Source: Chloroflexota bacterium
GTDB taxonomy: Bacteria; Chloroflexota; UBA11872
NCBI GenBank assembly: GCA_022824865.1
Contig: JAJDZD010000013.1
Coordinates: forward strand, 79,162-143,161
Reading direction: 5' to 3'
DNA length: 64,000 bases
The position numbers and the translations under genes are program-made. Each line of letters starts with the position of its first letter. Positions within the stretch are counted from its first letter, which is position 1. Shown here piece by piece: positions 25,163 to 33,470 of this stretch. The notes beneath the pieces are model-generated. The model saw nothing but the letters and a program-made list of their open reading frames with translations. It did no database searches and was not told the origin of the DNA.

Positions 25163-26749
25163 GTGCGGGGCGCAGTGCCTAGCCTCTTGCTTAGAGTCTT
25201 CGTGTCGCCTTGCACAGGCAATCGGGCTCTTGTCGCCGCAATAGCAATCGTGTTGGGATTGACAGTGCTTGCATCAGGCTGCGGCATTGACGAGGAGACG
25301 TCGTCGGCCGCTGTCGAGCGGACGGAGAGGACCGAAAGCGCTGTCAGTCAAGACGAAGCGCCCAGCGAGGCGAAAGCCGACGATGGCAATGCGTCGGCGG
25401 ACGCAAGCGTTGGGAGGGGTTCGGTTTCGGCACAAACTCCCGTTGCCACAGCTCCTGTGGTCGCCGCGACACCTGACACGAGGATCGAGTCAGGTGCGGG
25501 AGCAGGCTTCAGGAACGCGCCCATGCGTGAGCCAACGTTTCCGTGCGGGCCATTCCTCGGAGGGTTCGCTAATTATTCCCACAGCATTGTGGAGTGGACA
25601 CCGGACGGATCCCGGCTGATCTTCGGTTTTCAGCACCAGCTGTGGGTTGTGGATCAGACGGGACGGGAGCTCCGGCGACTTGTGGATGCAAATCCAGGGC
25701 CGCGCCGGAAGTTTGGGTTTCGAGACGGTTTTCACGCGGATATTTCGCCGGACGGGCAGCAGGTGGTCTATACGTCGTGTGCCCATCGCAGCGACGACCC
25801 AATTCCTGCCCTTGATGGCAGTATTTATGAGGAAGGGACCCCCGCCTGGCGCGAGCGTTCCCATTTGAATTATGAATTGGCGGTGGTCGACATTGATGGT
25901 CGAGAGCCGCGGCGGCTGACGCACGATACGCGCTTTGACCACTTCCCGGCCTGGTCGCCCGATGGAACGCGAATAGCCTTTATCTCAGCGTCTGCCGATC
26001 GACGGTCCATTGACAATGACGAACTCCAGATATACCTGACGACGCCAAGCGGCGGGGGCGTACAGGTCGACGATTTGTCGGTCGGCTACGTTAGCTCGGG
26101 TCCACTGGCATGGTCACCAGACGGCGAGCGACTGGCGTATAGAAATGGCTATCTTGTATTTACAGTGAAGACTGGCTCTTATTTGACGGTCACGACTGAC
26201 ATGTCGACCACTACCTCGCTCTCGCCGTCTCCTGGTGACGTGCCGACGACGCAGCCTGATACATCCATGGTCCCCGTGTCCATGGTGACTGAGATTGGCC
26301 ACTCGGATATCGCGCCGTCGTGGTCGCCCGACGGCGAGTGGATCCTGACGGTGTCCGATGCGAGTGCAGGGTCGGCCTTCATCAGGGTGCGAGCCGACGG
26401 ACAGGCGAGCGAACCAATTGTCACGTTGTCGTCAATTGGAGTTGGGGTGCCGGTGTCCGAGGCGGCGTGGTCGCCGGACGGCTCGAAGATCGCGTTTGTT
26501 GCGGGGGGCATCTGGGTCGTTGATGCGGACGGTCGAAATGCACGCTTCTTACTTAGTGTCAGTGGTGGTCTCACACCGGCGGGGCGCGGCCATGTGGCCT
26601 GGTCGCCGGATAGCAAACAGATTGCGGCCTATTACTCCGGTGCCGGGCTGTTGTATGCGATTTCACTCGAGAACTTTGAACAGCGGCTCCTAGTGACAAA
26701 TGATGCCATGGAGGGCGTTCAGGCAGGGCAAGCGGTGCGGTCCAAGTGA
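25163..26749 (+). CDS. TolB-like WD40/PD40 beta-propeller lipoprotein
   Basis: The leader NRALVAAIAIVLGLTVLASGC is a lipoprotein signal ending in the lipobox LASGC. A Ser/Glu/Ala-rich linker follows, then a propeller with PD40 repeats: WTPDGSRLIF, ISPDGQQVVY, WSPDGTRIAF, WSPDGERLAY, WSPDGEWILT, WSPDGSKIAF and WSPDSKQIAA. The family forms six- or seven-bladed propellers used for binding in the envelope. The start is GTG 25163, but a start nearer the hydrophobic core is possible. The gene sits between two nudC 3' ends. Confidence 0.8.
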   Translation: MRGAVPSLLLRVFVSPCTGNRALVAAIAIVLGLTVLASGCGIDEETSSAAVERTERTESAVSQDEAPSEAKADDGNASADASVGRGSVSAQTPVATAPVVAATPDTRIESGAGAGFRNAPMREPTFPCGPFLGGFANYSHSIVEWTPDGSRLIFGFQHQLWVVDQTGRELRRLVDANPGPRRKFGFRDGFHADISPDGQQVVYTSCAHRSDDPIPALDGSIYEEGTPAWRERSHLNYELAVVDIDGREPRRLTHDTRFDHFPAWSPDGTRIAFISASADRRSIDNDELQIYLTTPSGGGVQVDDLSVGYVSSGPLAWSPDGERLAYRNGYLVFTVKTGSYLTVTTDMSTTTSLSPSPGDVPTTQPDTSMVPVSMVTEIGHSDIAPSWSPDGEWILTVSDASAGSAFIRVRADGQASEPIVTLSSIGVGVPVSEAAWSPDGSKIAFVAGGIWVVDADGRNARFLLSVSGGLTPAGRGHVAWSPDSKQIAAYYSGAGLLYAISLENFEQRLLVTNDAMEGVQAGQAVRSK

Positions 26750-26870
26750 CGCATGGACCGCGAGGGCCATGAGGCAGATCAGGCACACGTATCGGCACGC
26801 ATTGGACAACTTGCGGATGACGGGTTGATCAGTGCTGGGCGTTACTGCAAGGCCCAAATCGAAGAAGCCG

Positions 26871-27083
26871 TGGCCGTTTCCGTCGTCGCTGATGATCGGG
26901 TGCCACGCGGACGCGCTGACGACGGACTTGCGACCGGACAAGGTGGAGATGCTGTCCGTGCAGTGGTTCGAGCGGGCGACGGTACGGCGGGCGCTGGCCG
27001 GCGAGGACGACCAACTGCGGGTGCCGGCGTCGTTTGCGATCGCGCACCATCTGATCAGGGCGTGGGCAGAAGGCTCGGCGTGA
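26871..27083 (+). pseudogene. nudC 3'-end fragment, copy 2
   Basis: The 213 bases align without gaps to the last 213 bases of nudC (24111-24323), with about 19 mismatches by eye. Homology starts exactly at the TGGCCGTTTCC that encodes WPFPSSL and ends at the stop codon (TGA instead of TAG). It lacks the zinc ribbon and Nudix box, so it cannot be a working enzyme. An ORF from 26832 would express it with a short foreign leader. Confidence 0.85.
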
Positions 27084-27141
27084 CCGACACGCTCGTATCC
27101 CGCGGTCCAGCACGCGATTCCGCCCGCGAGCAGCGCGTTAG

Positions 27142-28026
27142 TCATGGGTCGACCGCAATGCGGAAGCCGTGGCTGGCCAGGCGGCGTGTCGGGTCGCCGC
27201 GGTAGCGACGCGACGACAGCAGCTGATCGGGGCGCAGCTTGCCGAACGACCCGCCACGCAGGATGCGTCGGTCGGATGACGCGAACCGGTCCTGGCACCA
27301 CTCGTTCACGTTGCCGCCCAAGTCGTAGAACCCATAGGCGTTCGGCGTGAATGACCCAACGGGCGACGTGAACAGATGGCCGTCGTTGAAGCCCGGGATG
27401 CACGGCAGCGGGTCGTCGATCTGTTCGATCTCGGCCGCCGTGCGGTCGGGATAGTAGTGCCGGTACTCGTGTCGGAGTTCGCGAAACGCGGCCGCGTTGC
27501 CGCGCCACTCTTCACCCTGATAGTTGCCCGCGCCGCATGGTGGCGGCCACGACTCGCCCCACGGGTAGACGCCGGCTAGCCGGCAGTCCTTGCGCGCGGG
27601 TTCGGCCGCCGGGTTCTCCAGATGCCCGATGCCGACCGCGCAGCTCCACTCGTGATCGGTCGGCAGGCGGTGGGTTCGGCCCTCGCGTTCGCTGAGCCAG
27701 GCGCAAAACGACTGCGCGTCGTACCAGCTGATGTTGCCAACCGGGTGGTCCGGGCTCTCATGCCGGAAGGATTGAGGCCCGTGGTACTGGCGGCCCATAG
27801 CGACCCAATCACTAATCCGCACTGGCCATACGCCAAGCAGCACGTCCATGCCTGGAACCGGCAGAAACTCCACGCCGAGCAACCTCCCCGCGGGCCGGTC
27901 GTGCACCTTCAAGCGAGAGTCTGTCTTCTGGCGCTGGCGTCCCGCAACGACCCCATCATCCCGCGCCGCGCCTGTGGGTTCGATTGGTTGCCTGCGCGGA
28001 TGATCCGGCGCGTTCATGACCGTCAT
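27142..28026 (-). CDS. SUMF1/FGE-sulfatase-domain protein (formylglycine-generating-enzyme-like)
   Basis: The domain is clear from GVWPVRISDWVAMG, HPVGNISWYDAQSFCAWLSEREGRTHRLPTDHEW, YPWGESW, SPVGSFTPNAYGFYDLGGNVNEWCQDRF and the C-terminal RGGSF ... RRYRGDPTRRLASHGFRI. FGE itself oxidises a sulfatase cysteine with Cu and two active-site cysteines; those are not evident here, so a binding role or another enzyme activity is as likely. The start is ATG 28026 (ATG 28017 is also possible). The first 40 residues are unusual. It is bracketed by nudC fragments 2 and 3, its start codon 18 bases from fragment 3. Confidence 0.8.
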   Translation of the reverse strand: MTVMNAPDHPRRQPIEPTGAARDDGVVAGRQRQKTDSRLKVHDRPAGRLLGVEFLPVPGMDVLLGVWPVRISDWVAMGRQYHGPQSFRHESPDHPVGNISWYDAQSFCAWLSEREGRTHRLPTDHEWSCAVGIGHLENPAAEPARKDCRLAGVYPWGESWPPPCGAGNYQGEEWRGNAAAFRELRHEYRHYYPDRTAAEIEQIDDPLPCIPGFNDGHLFTSPVGSFTPNAYGFYDLGGNVNEWCQDRFASSDRRILRGGSFGKLRPDQLLSSRRYRGDPTRRLASHGFRIAVDP

Positions 28027-28043
28027 GAATCCGCCAACCAGTG

Positions 28044-28211
28044 CTGACCGCTGACCTGCGGCCTGACGACGCGGAGCGGCAGGCCTTGCGGTGGTGTGAG
28101 CGGGCCATGGCGCCGCGGGCGCTAGCCGGCGAGAACGTCGGGCTTCGGGTGCTGGCTTCCTTTGCGATCGCAAATCATCTGATTCGAGCGTGGGTAGAGG
28201 GTTCCGCGTAG
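28044..28211 (+). pseudogene. nudC 3'-end fragment, copy 3 (divergent)
   Basis: In frame it reads LTADLRPDDAERQALRWCERA ... ALAGENVGLRVLASFAIANHLIRAWVEGSA and stop. This aligns without gaps to the end of NudC (LTTDLRPDKVEMLSVQWFERA ... LRVPASFAIAHHLIRAW). It is clearly less similar to nudC than copy 2, so it is either older or comes from a different nudC allele. No start codon or catalytic domain is present. Confidence 0.8.
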
Positions 28212-28310
28212 CCGCTAGGTCCAACCACCCAATACGCTCCATTACGTACACCCATGCGACAACAGTTCAAACGACCAAGACCTATTCGAGTTAGAGCGAC
28301 AACTGATGGT

Positions 28311-29267
28311 TCACAATCTACCATCACTTTCAATGCGCCTCAGTGCGCATATTAACTGCTCGCGTCCACGAGGTGTATGCCTATACAAAGAACGAGCCTT
28401 ACGCAGCATCCTTCCAACATCACGACCAGGTGCCAAACCAAACTCCCGCATGATATCCGCACCTGTAATCGGCAAGGGAAGATCATAATCATTCATGATT
28501 GTCTGCTCAACCAACCTGCGCGCCTCATACTCAAAATTATAGCCCGCAGACAATGATCGTATATGGCTAGACCAGCTACCGTAGTGGCTATTTCCAATTC
28601 GCTCAGCGTCCAACCACGGCTGTCCAAGATCGTGAATCACAGCCTCTACGACCTTCAGATACTCATGGAGATCATGATGCCGCTCAAGCCGCACAATCCA
28701 CTGCTCGAGGATCACTTCGCGGGAGGAGTCTTGCTCTATCATCCGAACACAAGCGTTAATACTGCTAAGAAAATGATAAGACGACTCTAAGACACCAAAT
28801 AGCGCACGCTGCCACTCCTCGTCATCACCAGGCATTGCAGAACCGCAGTGTTGAACGAACCACCTCGCGCATCGTTCCTGCAACTTCACCTCTCGAACAG
28901 ACGTCAGCGTCAAGTTGTGCTGAAGATATGTTCGCAAATCACGAATATCTCGGAAATGCCGACTGTTCCTCATCCCCTCATCCAAGCCGTAGACTTCCAA
29001 TCTGGGAACCAAGAGGCGGAAGCTCACTCGGCCCGCCTCCACATAAAACGCATATAGCCATGTAACCGTCTGATAGAATGATAGCTCTGCGTGCGACGCG
29101 TGTGGCAGTCGTACTTGCATTTGGCTAAACGCATCACGACCATCCAGCAATTGACGACTTCGATTCACCACTTCCTGGTGGAGAACCAGCAATTGATACC
29201 ACAACCCTGAACTAGCCTCAGCAACCACATGTGCCTCAATTTCTCGAACGCACTGTGGGATCAGCAA
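28311..29267 (-). CDS. HEPN-like protein with a CCA-adding-enzyme-like C-terminal segment; putative defence effector
   Basis: I know no named family for the whole 318-residue protein. Around residues 105-119 the helical N-terminal half has RDLRTYLQHN, with Arg112 and His117 in the RxxxxH spacing of HEPN ribonucleases. The C-terminus (about 264-312: LPITGADIMREFGLAPGRDVGRMLRKA ... REQLICALRR) resembles the tail domain of tRNA nucleotidyltransferases that contacts tRNA. It starts at TTG 29267, 32 bases inside the end of the large STAND-like gene, so the two are coupled. The region is low-GC. A tRNA-directed nuclease is an inference from these two motifs only. Confidence 0.6.
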   Translation of the reverse strand: MLIPQCVREIEAHVVAEASSGLWYQLLVLHQEVVNRSRQLLDGRDAFSQMQVRLPHASHAELSFYQTVTWLYAFYVEAGRVSFRLLVPRLEVYGLDEGMRNSRHFRDIRDLRTYLQHNLTLTSVREVKLQERCARWFVQHCGSAMPGDDEEWQRALFGVLESSYHFLSSINACVRMIEQDSSREVILEQWIVRLERHHDLHEYLKVVEAVIHDLGQPWLDAERIGNSHYGSWSSHIRSLSAGYNFEYEARRLVEQTIMNDYDLPLPITGADIMREFGLAPGRDVGRMLRKARSLYRHTPRGREQLICALRRIESDGRL

Positions 29268-32200
29268 TCAACCCCAAGAAGTTGAAGGCAATGTGAAACT
29301 CCCCTAGCGAGTCCCCCCGACGTATTTGCGGGCGTCGAAATTCCCGAGGTATGAACGGAATACTAGCGCTGATTTCCTCCACAAACACTCGCCCTATACG
29401 TGTATCCGAAGCTACATTCTGAACATTTCCGTGAAATGTCATCGGCCTTCCGTCAGAGTTCGCAGCGACAAAGAACTTTAGAATGCGTCGCATTCCTCTA
29501 ACCACATCAGATTGCGACTCGATTTCAGTAAACAACTGTAGACATTGTCCAGTGAAGTCAAGATGAAACATACAGATCGCCTCAAAGTATGCCAATGTTA
29601 TATCTCGATGCGACCCAAGCTCACGAAGATCCCTGATAAGGCTAAGCGCATATACCCAATCTGTACGATCGAAAGAAAGCGTCACCCGTTCGTGTTCGAA
29701 GAAGCTGAATCCAACCTTCGACTCAAACCAAAAAGTAAACAACAGATTCATACACCGAACATCTCTAGCTATTTCACGACGGTGATCTTCTAGATACTGC
29801 CATGCCATCTCCATTTCTTGGCGACTAGAGTCGAATCTCGGCAAGCCGCCACTTGATGCGCGCCGTCCAGCAATCTCCAATGCGCGAATGTAAAATCCAG
29901 AACCCGAACCCATAGATCGAAGCTCCGCAAACGCCGCCTCACTTAGCGCTTCCTCTCCCAACAAACGATAAGAGGTGTATTTCCACTGAACCAAACGCTC
30001 CCTATTGTGGGCCTCCAAGGAACTCTGATCCAGATTCTCCAGAGCATCTAGTAATTCAACAATCGCATCAGCTCTAGCCGACTCAGTCAGTACTCCGGCC
30101 TCGGCTACACGCTGTGTGCTCCAGGCCAGAACGTCAACTGGTCGATACGCATCGGCATCAAGTGCCCGAACCGTGTCAACTGCTGCGCGCAACTGAGTAT
30201 ACTCCGCACTTATGGTGCTCGACCCACGGTCAGGTGCATTAATCGAGTCGACCGTTAGAGTGCCAAATAGACTTGCTAACTCTGTAGCCACTATCATTCT
30301 CAATCGTCGATTCCTACCATCATCATCCAACACTTCCAACGCACTCGATAAGATCGCTCTAGCCTCTTCCAGAATCGTCCTCACACCTTCGGGTCGAGAG
30401 TGTTGACTCGACTGATATTGCACCCACTCTCGCAACAGATTGGCCTCCTGCAACATCAATCGCGGATTCTGAATGCCTCGCACTTCGCGAATACGCTTCA
30501 ATGTCCTGGCCAAGTCGAGAAATGTCCCGGCGAATCTTCCTCGTTCCTCTCCGGATGGGCCCACTGCTTGCAGGAGATCGATTACGAAAGCCAACTCCTC
30601 ATTCTCTTCGGGCCAGCTAATCGGACGCATGGCCTCAACAACGCGTCCAATGATCCGAGACTCCGCTTGAGCGCCTCCGACACGTGCTCTGACAATCAGA
30701 CTTGCTTCCAATCGATGACGAGCGCCGACTACAACATTTCCAGATGGATCCTCGAACGAGTCTATAAGATCAAAACCACCGAGTATGTGTGCTAGATTCG
30801 CAAGATTCGCGTTGCCACAAGCACGAGCCAAGAGTTCTATTGGGATACTTAAGCCAAATTGCGCGGGCACCATGATCGTTTCGACAAGATCCGTAACCTC
30901 CTCGAGACCGATAGACTGATCCGAAGGACCGTAAATCTCATCCAATTTGCTCGTATCTATTAGTCCCGCTGACAGAAATGCCATTGCCAATGCACTTGGC
31001 TGGCCCTCTTCAACGACAACCTTATCAACAGCTCGAATAAGCTCAGTCTCAAGCATGTCTAGCTCTTGAATAACTCCAGACGTGATTCGTGGACGTGTAG
31101 GTGGAAGCAATCTGTATAGAGCCACGAGATAGTGCGAATCCCGACTAGCCAGCAGCCGGGAATGCCGCTCGGTGACTGTGATTCCAAGTCCCCGCAAAAA
31201 GTTCCCAAATCTCCCCGCCTCACTCGCGGTCAAACGATCAGGCACTGTAATTAGACTTGGGCGGCTCCCACTAAGCTTGTAGCAGCTCCCTACGACGACC
31301 GCCTTTCTTCCGCGACTAGCCAAATAAGCCTGCAGGTCATCGTAATCAGTATCCGGTCGCATGCCATCCCAAACCACTAGCACCGCATCCGCCTCATGAT
31401 CCTCGAACCATTGGCAACACTGATCAACATCCGGATATGTCGGCTGCCGGATACCACGCTCAATGAACAACGTCGGGAATGTACGATCAAGTGCGATCCC
31501 ATATGCTAAGGAACCCAACGCTACCGTCTTTCCTGTGCCAGTTTGGCCGTGCACGACGATCGGCGCATCATCAAATGATCCGCGCTGTAATCTGGACCTT
31601 ACACGTCGTACGAGCACGTCCTCAAAATCACGACGAAACGCTAGACCTCGTGCCAAACCCGACCAAAGTGGTCTACTTCCCGATTCATATAGGAACCGTC
31701 TAAATTCCCAATACTGTGCCTCGCTAGAAAGCGTCGGCGGCTCCATCAGAACATCTTCGTCCAGTATAGTCGCAGACTGACCGACCCTGTTCCAAAGGTC
31801 TCGTGGCATTGAAACGGATCGTTTGCCGATCGTAATAACACGAGCTCCACCGTGCCACTCAGACCGCTCCCCGAGCCCAATCAACCCCCGTGAATTTCCT
31901 TGGTCTAGTGCCCATTCCAAAGTGCATTCGTGGAGAGTCACTATGTTCGAATCAACCAAGTCAGCAAGAATGGGATGTAGACGAGCGCTAGCTTCGTCAA
32001 GACCAAAATAATGCACCTGACCGGCACTAAGATCGCGAAGCACAGGATAGAATTCGGAAATGTTGAACCAGTCTGATTTACAGTCATAGGCATCAATTAC
32101 AAGTATACCGAGAGGCGTGACCATGTCTGGTATTCGCTGTGCGAGGTTTCTCGCAGTCTGCTGACGTCTCAGATGGTCTAGGCGCTGAAGTGGTGGTTGG

Positions 32201-32652
32201 TTGGCCCGCTCCACTTGATTAATAGATCCAAAAAGAAATGTACAATTCAACTCCCGCCTGCTGCGCGGATGTCTAGGAAAATATTCGTCGCTAAAGATTG
32301 GAGCAACTTCTCGCCATGGACTTCTGAATGCAGACATCCAAATTGTGTCAATCGCCGAGGAAAACACCCCGTTCCACGCGAAATCTGCCACACGTTCGAG
32401 CCAAGTAGGGGCTGAAAGTAGTCTGGCCCGCTCGGACATCCATGCCAGTGCAGAATCTCCATCCTGATGGGCTAATCCGTCAAGAATTTGGTCGTAACCC
32501 TTAGTATTGTTTACGCCACCATATTTGGTGGTTATCTGTGCCAGAAGGGGATCCGAATCAGTCTCAATGCAGAGATGTTGTTGACCCAAGAAGAGAATCG
32601 ATGGACCTGTGTTTAGCTTCTGCCAGAAAGACTCCAGCTTGGGAGATGTCAT
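29236..32652 (-). CDS. Large SIR2-like / STAND-type P-loop NTPase, putative anti-phage sensor
   Basis: The 1138 residues fall in three parts. Residues 1-260 follow the layout of SIR2-like domains (GPSILFLGQQHL, VFSSAID, CTFLFGSINQ, LGILVIDAYDCKSDWF), but the residues used for NAD hydrolysis are replaced: GAGxS, TxNxD and the HG histidine are absent. Residues 340-560 are a P-loop NTPase with Walker A GQTGTGKT (369-376) and Walker B AVLVVWDG (423-430), then winged-helix-like sequence. The rest is alpha-helical, repeat-like. This plan matches SIR2-STAND defence proteins such as the AVAST type. Low GC and no export signal. It is coupled to the HEPN-like gene. Confidence 0.65.
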   Translation of the reverse strand: MTSPKLESFWQKLNTGPSILFLGQQHLCIETDSDPLLAQITTKYGGVNNTKGYDQILDGLAHQDGDSALAWMSERARLLSAPTWLERVADFAWNGVFSSAIDTIWMSAFRSPWREVAPIFSDEYFPRHPRSRRELNCTFLFGSINQVERANQPPLQRLDHLRRQQTARNLAQRIPDMVTPLGILVIDAYDCKSDWFNISEFYPVLRDLSAGQVHYFGLDEASARLHPILADLVDSNIVTLHECTLEWALDQGNSRGLIGLGERSEWHGGARVITIGKRSVSMPRDLWNRVGQSATILDEDVLMEPPTLSSEAQYWEFRRFLYESGSRPLWSGLARGLAFRRDFEDVLVRRVRSRLQRGSFDDAPIVVHGQTGTGKTVALGSLAYGIALDRTFPTLFIERGIRQPTYPDVDQCCQWFEDHEADAVLVVWDGMRPDTDYDDLQAYLASRGRKAVVVGSCYKLSGSRPSLITVPDRLTASEAGRFGNFLRGLGITVTERHSRLLASRDSHYLVALYRLLPPTRPRITSGVIQELDMLETELIRAVDKVVVEEGQPSALAMAFLSAGLIDTSKLDEIYGPSDQSIGLEEVTDLVETIMVPAQFGLSIPIELLARACGNANLANLAHILGGFDLIDSFEDPSGNVVVGARHRLEASLIVRARVGGAQAESRIIGRVVEAMRPISWPEENEELAFVIDLLQAVGPSGEERGRFAGTFLDLARTLKRIREVRGIQNPRLMLQEANLLREWVQYQSSQHSRPEGVRTILEEARAILSSALEVLDDDGRNRRLRMIVATELASLFGTLTVDSINAPDRGSSTISAEYTQLRAAVDTVRALDADAYRPVDVLAWSTQRVAEAGVLTESARADAIVELLDALENLDQSSLEAHNRERLVQWKYTSYRLLGEEALSEAAFAELRSMGSGSGFYIRALEIAGRRASSGGLPRFDSSRQEMEMAWQYLEDHRREIARDVRCMNLLFTFWFESKVGFSFFEHERVTLSFDRTDWVYALSLIRDLRELGSHRDITLAYFEAICMFHLDFTGQCLQLFTEIESQSDVVRGMRRILKFFVAANSDGRPMTFHGNVQNVASDTRIGRVFVEEISASIPFIPREFRRPQIRRGDSLGEFHIAFNFLGLIADPTVRSRN

Positions 32653-33470
32653 CTAGACCTCGTCGGAAGATTGCTGCCACAATCGTACCTCAGTCGGAGC
32701 GTTCATGAGACACAGACGCAGGCTCGCATGGTCCGCTTCCGGCGACGGGCGGGCAGTCCAGTGTGCCAGCGGTGCCTTGGGCCCGATAGCAGCGCAGTTA
32801 GCGACAACCCGTCTGGCGTGCGACCTGCAGCGCTTGGGCGGCTACAGCTACCGACCAACCCTGCCGCAGCACGCGATTGACGCATATGTAGCATCCATTC
32901 GCATTCAGTCGCCGTCTACTATGCGCCATGGGCGCCTACTCTCGGCTGGGCTTCTTTCTGCCCTATTCCGAGACTTGAGGATCAAATCTGTTAATAAGGC
33001 TGCTGGGAAGCACGCCTAGTGACTCCAAATGGGAAGTAACCGCGATGTTCTCGACCACTCGGGGACTTTGTTTGCCATATCGCTCATAACTTGACTTAGC
33101 GCGCTCAGGGCGAGTTCAGAAGTGAGCGCGTCGGCAATGGCAGTCTCCCCCGCGACCATTGTTGCGGCCTTGGCATCGGCATGTTGAGATGTAGGTTCGC
33201 GGCGGCGAATCTCTGAATTCCCGGGCCTGTGACTGAGCGGGATTCAAACCGGCTCAGACTAGCCGGTGATTTTCTCCGCGGCATCGCTGTTCCCATCGGG
33301 GCTGGCTTGCGATGTGAATCAGTACAGAGCCTACGAACTCTCGATCGCCTGGACGGTTGGCCCAGAGCAACCTCATTCAGACACTTGGAGCCCTATAAGA
33401 TCGCCGTCACGCCAACTCGGCGGCGTGTAGATTGTGGGGTAGTTCCGAATCCACGGGCGGAGTGGTCTTC
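32653..33470. other. 818-base intergenic region
   Basis: No convincing gene. Composition returns from the low-GC island to high GC along the segment. It should contain the promoter for the transporter operon, with the island promoter on the other strand near 32660-32700. The GGGATTCAAACC near 33240 looks like the T-arm of a tRNA on the minus strand, but no full cloverleaf can be built. Confidence 0.5.

Noticed and set aside
24684-25182. Several + strand ORFs between nudC and the propeller lipoprotein
   Set aside because: They overlap each other in different frames, lack ribosome-binding sites and match no family.
26753-27205. 150-residue + strand ORF over the second nudC fragment
   Set aside because: Wrong frame; the nudC-homologous frame is 26832-27083.
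33225-33290. tRNA-like T-arm sequence (GGTTTGAATCCC on the minus strand)
   Set aside because: No acceptor or anticodon stem can be formed around it; may be chance or a remnant.
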